Assembly (NCBI RefSeq): GCF_028877475.1
Contig: NZ_CP113528.1
Coordinates: 186,001-250,000, forward strand
Direction of reading: 5' to 3'
Source of the DNA: Lysinibacillus irui
GTDB taxonomy: Bacteria > Bacillota > Bacilli > Bacillales_A > Planococcaceae
DNA: 64,000 nucleotides
The translations under genes were made by a program, and so were the position numbers. Under the pieces are notes generated by a model that was given only the letters and a program-made list of their open reading frames with translations, had not been told where the DNA came from and made no database searches. Positions 58,722-64,000 of the stretch are shown one piece after another. Numbering within the stretch: position 1 is the stretch's first letter; each line of letters begins with the position of its first letter.

Positions 58722-59113
58722 GTCGTTCTCAAATATTTAACTAAAAGGATGGTTGCACTATCCAATCCTTGAACGTTCTACTAATAGCAACCGCTTCTTG
58801 ATTTATCGATATTAATCATCAAGCAATTTTTAGAGGTTTCGTTCAAGAGAAAAATTAAAGGAGGAACTATATGTATTTTCTTACTGAAGTCTTGTCTTTA
58901 AAGTCCTGCTAGAGCAGGTTATAAGTAGTCGTTGATTACTTTCTCTTATTGACGCAAGAGACAACGGGGCACGGAAATGCTTTGTTGATGTAAAAGGAAT
59001 AAGTGAGGAGTAAACTGACCACTTAGAGCCAGTTGAGAAATTTCGTCACTTTCAACACACGATTTATTCTTATCCTTTTTCGTTTGTGAAAACAATCGAA
59101 AAGGGTTAGGGCA
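58722..59113 (+). other. Long structured leader before the C5 methyltransferase gene
   Basis: After the family-A terminator come AAGGAT...ATCCTT-type and CCTGCT-AG-AGCAGG hairpins, a 13-codon open frame (58871-58912) with a strong ribosome site, and, ending just before the methyltransferase start, CCTTTTTCGTTTGT paired with ACAATCGAAAAGG. No longer gene is evident. The arrangement suggests multi-step control of the methyltransferase. Confidence 0.45.
58871..58912 (+). CDS. Possible 13-residue leader peptide
   Basis: ATG at 58871 preceded by AAAGGAGG at ideal distance; the peptide is MYFLTEVLSLKSC and its stop lies within the CCTGCT-AGAGCAGG hairpin. The strong ribosome site on such a short frame, upstream of a methyltransferase gene, points to a leader peptide, or to a gene truncated at its 5' end. 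Confidence 0.4.
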   Translation: MYFLTEVLSLKSC

Positions 59114-60253
59114 ATGACTGAAGAACTAACAGTAAAAGAAGTATTTTCATTACTTGTAGAGAATGAATTACAAACTAAGAAAGACGTAGTAACTTTAGCA
59201 CCAACATATGATTCAAAGAAAATTAGTATTGTTTCTCTGTTCAGCGGATGCGGAGGTTTTGAACTAGGCTTTGAATGGGCAGGTATTGAAGCGGCTCTAG
59301 GAAGAAATATAGACATTCGGGAAAAAGAACAATTTACTTCTTTAAGAAGTAAAAGTTTATTTAAGACGGTATATGCTTTAGATTTTTTTAAAGAAGCCAT
59401 AGAGACATATACAAACTACTTTCCAGAAACGACTATTCAAAATGCTAATATTCGTCATCTACAATCTTTTCCTGAAGCGGATATATACTCTTTTGGTTTT
59501 CCTTGTCCGGGGTTTAGTGCTGCTGGTCCTAGGAATTTAAAAGATGAGAGAAATTATCTGTATGTACATTGTTGTAGGGCATTAAAGGAGGCGCAGCCAA
59601 GCTTTTTTATAGCTGAAAATGTTCCTGGTATGCTTACTCTTCAAAAGGGAGAAGTTTTTGCCCAAATTGAAAAGGATTTTAAAGATTGTGGTTATCGAAT
59701 ATATACAAAGGTGGTTAATGCTCGAAATTTTGGAGTTGCTCAAGTTAGAGAGCGAGTCATAATTATTGGTGTCAGAATGGACATATCTTTTGAATATGTT
59801 TTTCCGTGCGATACACATGGTGAAAATGGATTACCTTATGTAACATTAAGAGACGCTATAGGAGACTTAGAATCTAATCCTGGAATGTTTTATGAAGGGA
59901 CCTACTCAAGTCAGTACATGTCACGAAATAGGAAGAAGAAATGGAATGAGCAATCATTTACAATTCAAGCTTCTGCTAGGCAGGCTCCAATGCATCCGAG
60001 TGGACTCCCTATGAAACGAGAGAATGGTGCAAAGTGGATCTTTGAAGGTAAGTCTAATCGACGTTTATCGGTTAGAGAGGCAGCCCGTATTCAATCATTC
60101 CCAGACTGGTATGAGTTTTCTCAAGGAGAAAAGAATTGTTCTGTTAATACGCTATTGGAACGCCAATTTAAACAAATTGGGAATGCTGTACCTCCTCTTT
60201 TAGCGAGGGCAATCATTCGGCCAATAGCTGATTTTTATTTAACTAAACACTAG
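59114..60253 (+). CDS. C5-cytosine DNA methyltransferase
   Basis: 379 residues; ATG 59114, weak AGGG upstream. Motif I 'IVSLFSGCGGFELGFEWAG' (39-57), motif IV GFPCPGFSAAG with catalytic C131 (PCPG instead of the usual PCQG), motif VI 'AENVPGML', motif VIII-like 'QVRERVIIIGV', then a target-recognition region, motif IX 'RRLSVREAARIQSFP' and motif X 'QFKQIGNAVPPLLARAI'. No cognate restriction endonuclease gene is adjacent, so it may be a solitary methylase protecting the element from host restriction or marking it. Confidence 0.93.
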   Translation: MTEELTVKEVFSLLVENELQTKKDVVTLAPTYDSKKISIVSLFSGCGGFELGFEWAGIEAALGRNIDIREKEQFTSLRSKSLFKTVYALDFFKEAIETYTNYFPETTIQNANIRHLQSFPEADIYSFGFPCPGFSAAGPRNLKDERNYLYVHCCRALKEAQPSFFIAENVPGMLTLQKGEVFAQIEKDFKDCGYRIYTKVVNARNFGVAQVRERVIIIGVRMDISFEYVFPCDTHGENGLPYVTLRDAIGDLESNPGMFYEGTYSSQYMSRNRKKKWNEQSFTIQASARQAPMHPSGLPMKRENGAKWIFEGKSNRRLSVREAARIQSFPDWYEFSQGEKNCSVNTLLERQFKQIGNAVPPLLARAIIRPIADFYLTKH

Positions 60254-60325
60254 AGAAGAATTTTCTTTTCTGAAAATTGGGAAAATGGTTTAAATTTTCT
60301 GTCAGAGTGCATATTATACGTAAAG

Positions 60326-60361
60326 GGATATTTTTAGCCATTTATTTGTACAAAAATATCC
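60326..60361. promoter_or_regulatory. Perfect 10-bp inverted repeat before the 60.4-kb operon
   Basis: GGATATTTTT (60326-60335) and AAAAATATCC (60352-60361) are exact complements with a 16-base spacer, giving a centre spacing of about 26 bp, a form typical of a dimeric regulator's operator. The nearby TATGAT lies too close to the ribosome site to be the -10 of this operon. Confidence 0.5.
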
Positions 60362-60389
60362 ACTGTAGTATGATAAGGAGGAATACACA

Positions 60390-60815
60390 ATGGCAGAAGA
60401 AAAGAAGGTGAAAAAATTGTTAGAGCTATTGGAGAAAAAAACTAGTATTGATATAACGGAATTGAAAGAAGAACTTCCAAAAGGAAATAGAATTGCGATT
60501 TCTAATTTACGAAATACAAAGAAATGGCTACCTTTGATTGAACAATATTACACAGTTGAAGTTATTTCCGGAGAAGATACTGTAGCACAATTAAATCGAC
60601 CGGAGATAATACCTTCATTAGTTGAAAAATACAACTCCTTACAAGAAAAGTATGAAGATTTATTACGTGAAAATGAAAAATTAAAAATGGATCATCTTTA
60701 CGGCCAGCGTGTAAAAGAAATGGAACCAACGAGTGGAACTGAACTTGCAGCAAAGGCTACGGATGTATTAGATGAGCTCATAGAAGAAATGAGGGGCTCA
60801 GATATAGATGGTTAG
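60390..60815 (+). CDS. Unknown coiled-coil protein
   Basis: 141 residues, ATG with AAGGAGG. Charged helical throughout; residues 75-105 are a coiled coil (SLVEKYNSLQEKYEDLLREN and following). The N-terminal third could be a winged or ribbon DNA-binding part ('IDITELKEELPKGNRIAISN'). The stop overlaps the next gene's start by 8 bases. Could be an antitoxin-like partner; not provable here. Confidence 0.6.
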   Translation: MAEEKKVKKLLELLEKKTSIDITELKEELPKGNRIAISNLRNTKKWLPLIEQYYTVEVISGEDTVAQLNRPEIIPSLVEKYNSLQEKYEDLLRENEKLKMDHLYGQRVKEMEPTSGTELAAKATDVLDELIEEMRGSDIDG

Positions 60816-61185
60816 TCGCGACGTGATGAAGGCAGCAATTAATCAAATTGCAGCAATTGAAGGATTAGAAATGGATCCTTCACATTTAGCTTTGGATGTA
60901 TACGCCTTAGCACAAGTGTTTAGTGATGAAAAAGAATTCAAAGACGTAATAGTGTCTGTAGTTTTGGCTATAAAAGATGTTTTTAAAGATGGGAACATCG
61001 GTGAAGATTTAAAATATAGACTAAAAGGTTTTAAATCATACCATTTTTCGAGTCCTTACCCTGAAATAAAGGGTGATGAGGATATGAGAGTGGTATACCC
61101 AGCCTATAAAAACACAATTATTTTAGCGTTTGGACACAGATATATTCCAACTGATTTTTATCAACGCTTTAAATCACGAGTTTAA
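60808..61185 (+). CDS. Unknown 125-residue protein, weakly ParE/RelE-like
   Basis: ATG 60808 overlaps the previous gene, so expression is coupled. N-terminal 65 residues are helical; the last 45 ('DMRVVYPAYKNTIILAFGHR', then YIPTDFYQRFKSR) resemble the 'R.vy....d.i.il.vG.R......Y.R' ending of ParE/RelE-fold proteins. With the preceding coiled-coil protein it could be a toxin/antitoxin pair or a structural DNA-binding pair. Low confidence in function, good confidence in coding. Confidence 0.55.
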   Translation: MVSRDVMKAAINQIAAIEGLEMDPSHLALDVYALAQVFSDEKEFKDVIVSVVLAIKDVFKDGNIGEDLKYRLKGFKSYHFSSPYPEIKGDEDMRVVYPAYKNTIILAFGHRYIPTDFYQRFKSRV

Positions 61186-61195
61186 TATTCGTCTT

Positions 61196-61229
61196 AAGAG
61201 ATTGCCTATTTAATAGACAATCTCTTTTT
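61196..61229 (+). terminator. Terminator
   Basis: AAGAGATTG pairs with CAATCTCTT and runs into TTTTT. Confidence 0.8.
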
Positions 61230-61263
61230 ATTTTAAAAAAGTTCAATAATAGGAGAGATAAAA

Positions 61264-62151
61264 ATGTCAGAAAACACAGGACAATTACTCCTTTTCGATT
61301 TTGAAGAAACTGTTGAAGTTATCGATAATGGTATGTCACAGTTTAATCTTCTCGATAAATTCAGTGCCATTGATATTAAAGTGGACCAAAGAATTAGTGA
61401 AATTGAAGCAGAGTATTGTAAAAGGCAAGAAGTAATTTTTTATGAAACAAGAGATATTTTGAAGAGGAATCTTTCAGAATTAAACAATCTATATGAAAAA
61501 TACGGAGAGAAAGATAGTTTTAGTGGACGTGAGGAAAGCTTTCTATCAACTTATGATGATTTGAAATATGTAAAAAACCGAATCGATTCGATATACAAGG
61601 GATTTATTAGTCGTATTACTCATTATTTTGCTAGAAGGCACAAGGTTTCACTTTCTTCTAACGAAATAGTTGGAAAATACGATGAAAATTCAATTTCCTA
61701 TACAATCATATTAGATGAGATTTTTGAACAGTTGGGTGGTCTATCTTTTAAAGAAAAGGCCGTTGAAGAGATCAAGGCTGCCAGTAGAAGCATTATCTAT
61801 AATAAAAGCAATTTACACATAGCAAAGAACAAACTCTCTATCATTGACTGTGTATACTGGGATTCTGGTTTTATAGATGATAGTAAATCGATCCGATATG
61901 ATGACAGGCGTGTTAAACCTTTATTTTTAGCCCTGTCTCATTTTATGAATGGCTCTGTTGAAATGATCTACCGTTTGGGAGAAATATATCAACAGCTAAA
62001 TAGAGGATCAAGGGACTATGATATTTTCTCAAAATATGAAATTGGCATATATAATGTCGAGTCTTTAAAAATGTTTAAGAATGGGAAAATTGAAATAGTC
62101 TTTAGAGAACATGAAAATGCTGAGGCATTTAAAAATGAATATTTATATTAA
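61264..62151 (+). CDS. Unknown protein with N-terminal clamp-binding-like peptide
   Basis: 295 residues, ATG with GGAGAG. Residues 6-12 read GQLLLFDF, a good match to the beta-clamp-binding consensus QLxLF, at the very N-terminus as in the Ubl-JAB protein. The rest is mostly helical and charged (coiled-coil-like at 35-75), with a mixed C-terminal domain. No catalytic motif recognised. It sits before the DNA methylase/helicase gene, separated by a terminator. Confidence 0.65.
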   Translation: MSENTGQLLLFDFEETVEVIDNGMSQFNLLDKFSAIDIKVDQRISEIEAEYCKRQEVIFYETRDILKRNLSELNNLYEKYGEKDSFSGREESFLSTYDDLKYVKNRIDSIYKGFISRITHYFARRHKVSLSSNEIVGKYDENSISYTIILDEIFEQLGGLSFKEKAVEEIKAASRSIIYNKSNLHIAKNKLSIIDCVYWDSGFIDDSKSIRYDDRRVKPLFLALSHFMNGSVEMIYRLGEIYQQLNRGSRDYDIFSKYEIGIYNVESLKMFKNGKIEIVFREHENAEAFKNEYLY

Positions 62152-62156
62152 TTGGT

Positions 62157-62191
62157 AAAACGAAGGAGTCTTTATACTTCTTCGTTTTTAT
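62157..62191 (+). terminator. Terminator
   Basis: AAAACGAAG pairs with CTTCGTTTT, with further pairing of AGT and ACT inside the loop, and ends in T residues. Confidence 0.82.
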
Positions 62192-62207
62192 TTTTGGAGG
62201 TTTATGT

Positions 62208-64000
62208 ATGAAATATAAAAATAATATGCAAATAATTCCGCAAGAGCAAAGAAAATCAATAAATGATAAGATCTTATACTTAATCGATAACAATGAAACA
62301 AGCAAATTTAATATTACTCCTGAAGATATTTATAACGCTTATACCGGTGACGGTGGGCTTCATGACTTAGAATTTAATAATTATAGTTCTTATCATGCTT
62401 ATTCTGAAGCTAAAAAAGAGATAGAAAATGGCCAATTTTTCACACCAGCTGAACTTGCGAAATTTTTAGTTGAGTGCATAAGACCGTCTGAATATGACCT
62501 TATAGTTGACTTAACTTCTGGCATGGGTAGCTTCTTTAATTTTTTGCCAAATGAGCTAAATGTATATGGTAATGAAATTGATTTAAAAGCATTCAAAGTT
62601 GCGCGTTTCCTTTATGAAAAGGCAACATTAACTAACCAGGATATTCGTTCATATAAGAGTGAAGTACTGTTTGATGTTGTATTAGGAAATCCACCATTTA
62701 ATCTTAAATGGAAGGTTGGAGAGAACAAGTATTTATCTCAATTGTATTACTGCATGAAGTCTCATGAAGTATTAAAAGCTGGAGGGATTATGGGGCTAAT
62801 AGTACCCATGAGTTTTCTTGCTGATGACTTTACAGATTCAGGCATGATAAATGAGATCAATAGTATGTTTGATTTTATTGGCCAAGTTAGTGTTTCAGAA
62901 GATGCTTTTTCGTCCTTAGGAGTTGCTAACTATCCGACGAAGATTATGTTATTCCAAAAGAAAAGCGATCATCTGCCAGCGCGTCCATATCAACATGATT
63001 TGTTTCTGCCTTATTCCGAAGCAAATGACATCTTTGAAAAGGTAATGAAACCCGTTAAAGAGCAGCTGAAAGAAGTTCGAGTGAAAATTGGATTGGAAAA
63101 TCGTCAGAAAGTAAGTTCTGTTTACGAATTTAAGAAGAGCAAACTTCTCTTTGATATAAAAAGACATCCTAAGCTTCAAAAGCATTATGCAAATTGTGTA
63201 GCATATGCTGAACGATTGATCACACAAGAAAAGCCAAAAGGTATGGATGAAATAGAATGGCAGCAAAAGAAGGTGACGGAAAATAAGGTTTTAAGTTACC
63301 TACGTCAAACATTAAAGAAACAGCATAAAAGTGATGATACACGTCCAATAACACTAGTTAAAACTAAAGTGGGATTAAAATATAAGGCATACACTGCTAA
63401 GGATCGTAAACAACTGAAGGCTAGAAATCTTCCACCAGTTTTATTCGGTACATTGAAGTATCCATTCCCTGAACAAACCTACCGTAAATTGTTCGATAAA
63501 AAAAGAAAAAACCATGAACTACAGGAGACACCTTTTAGCAACGTAACGCCTCATAAAGAAATTGTCGAGTGGTTAGATGAGCTTGTTATTTATGACTATT
63601 CTAATGGCGAGAAAATACGCTTGAATGAGGTACAGAAAGGGGATACTGCCAAAATGCTTATGAAGCGGTATGGTTATCTTCAATGGGGTACGGGTGCCGG
63701 TAAGAGTATTTCTGCTGTAGCTCAAATGAAATATCGCTTAGAGCATAAGCAGGTGCATAACGTATTTATCGTTGCTCCAGCTATTGCAATTAATAACAAC
63801 TGGGATGACATCTTAGGGAATTATGGATTCGATTATATCCGAATTCATAAGATGAGTGATATTCAAAAAATAGAGAGAGGCCAAATTGTAATCCTTACAT
63901 TCGGTATGCTAACAAAATATGAAAAACAACTTAAGCGTTTTATGAAGCTGAAATCTCAAAAGGTCATGCTTCTATTAGACGAAGCGGATGCCATTAGTAA
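62208..64000 (+). CDS. N6-adenine DNA methylase/SF2 helicase fusion, truncated by window end
   Basis: ATG 62208 with TTGGAGG; the frame stays open to the last base, so at least 597 residues. 'NGQFFTPAELAKFL' and motif I 'VDLTSGMGSFF' (100-110) with motif IV NPPF (161-164) define an N6-methylase of the type I/IIG class. After a linker, helicase motif I GTGAGKS (494-500), 'VFIVAPAIAINNNWDDIL' (Ia) and DEAD (591-594) begin a SNF2-like lobe. The order methylase then helicase is unlike type ISP enzymes, where the helicase comes first, and recalls the phage P1 DarB antirestriction protein. Exact role cannot be settled without the C-terminus. Confidence 0.85.
   Translation, partial: MKYKNNMQIIPQEQRKSINDKILYLIDNNETSKFNITPEDIYNAYTGDGGLHDLEFNNYSSYHAYSEAKKEIENGQFFTPAELAKFLVECIRPSEYDLIVDLTSGMGSFFNFLPNELNVYGNEIDLKAFKVARFLYEKATLTNQDIRSYKSEVLFDVVLGNPPFNLKWKVGENKYLSQLYYCMKSHEVLKAGGIMGLIVPMSFLADDFTDSGMINEINSMFDFIGQVSVSEDAFSSLGVANYPTKIMLFQKKSDHLPARPYQHDLFLPYSEANDIFEKVMKPVKEQLKEVRVKIGLENRQKVSSVYEFKKSKLLFDIKRHPKLQKHYANCVAYAERLITQEKPKGMDEIEWQQKKVTENKVLSYLRQTLKKQHKSDDTRPITLVKTKVGLKYKAYTAKDRKQLKARNLPPVLFGTLKYPFPEQTYRKLFDKKRKNHELQETPFSNVTPHKEIVEWLDELVIYDYSNGEKIRLNEVQKGDTAKMLMKRYGYLQWGTGAGKSISAVAQMKYRLEHKQVHNVFIVAPAIAINNNWDDILGNYGFDYIRIHKMSDIQKIERGQIVILTFGMLTKYEKQLKRFMKLKSQKVMLLLDEADAIS

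Noticed and set aside
58560-58772. 70-codon open frame with TTG start
   Set aside because: Its TTG is the probable -35 box, there is no ribosome site, and the frame runs through the family A leader and terminator.
1-64000. Replication origin, iterons, relaxase or partition genes
   Set aside because: I looked for iteron arrays, Rep, ParA/ParB and relaxase motifs and saw none; the inverted repeat at 16695-16768 alone is not enough to call an origin.

Overview
The window looks like part of a large, low-GC, conjugative plasmid or integrated conjugative element of a Bacillales host. Bacterial-type Shine-Dalgarno sites (AGGAGG), TTG/GTG starts, AbrB, YolD-like and PemK/MazF proteins, LexA boxes of the Bacillus type and two SLH-anchored surface proteins fit a Lysinibacillus-like (Planococcaceae) or related Bacillus. 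No rRNA, tRNA, CRISPR array or chromosomal housekeeping cluster is seen. I found no relaxase, coupling protein, Rep or ParA, which may lie outside the window.

Layout. 1-2.7 kb: two paralogous E2-like (PRTRC protein B-like) genes separated by two small unknown genes. 2.8-5.9 kb: a PemK/MazF-type protein with a coiled-coil tail, an HNH nuclease, an SH3-tailed membrane protein and an SOS-box WYL-like protein. 6.1-16.7 kb: a replication and ubiquitin-like block: a Ubl-JAB fusion, an E1/ThiF enzyme, DnaX, a small protein, HolB (delta prime), a divergent DnaN clamp, a SNF2 helicase and two associated proteins. 17-29.4 kb: a Gram-positive type IV secretion operon (pilin-like, PrgI/VirB3, VirB4 accessory, VirB4, two VirB6-like proteins, SLT/M23 wall hydrolase, VirB8-like). 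29.4-33 kb: a dead TnpA-like protein, a Rad52-like annealing protein and small unknown genes. 33-37.1 kb: an IS3-family IS and an ISL3-family IS; the latter split the second gene of a YolD-like SOS cassette and left a perfect 8-bp duplication. 37.8-40.6 kb: Zn-knuckle repeat protein, AbrB and a tyrosine recombinase. 40.9-55 kb: two BspA-like/SLH surface proteins, of 1466 and 3139 residues. 55-58.4 kb: DUF1232 protein and an XRE/ImmA/PIN-like module among palindromic repeats. 58.5-64 kb: C5 methyltransferase, small genes and a large N6-methylase/helicase fusion running off the end.

Two ideas tie the window together. First, a bacterial ubiquitin-like set (Ubl fused to a JAMM protease, E1, two E2-like proteins) sits beside a nearly complete clamp/clamp-loader set, and three proteins carry terminal peptides resembling sliding-clamp-binding motifs. 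Second, many transcription units begin with a 5' leader that ends in an intrinsic terminator able to pair alternatively with an upstream hairpin. I see two leader families: A (about 100 nt, three copies, before the Ubl/E1/dnaX operon, dnaN and the methyltransferase region) and B (a GG-AAGNA-CC hairpin with covarying flanks, four clear copies, before the conjugation operon, the 31.5-kb operon and both SLH genes). This suggests element-wide control by antitermination.
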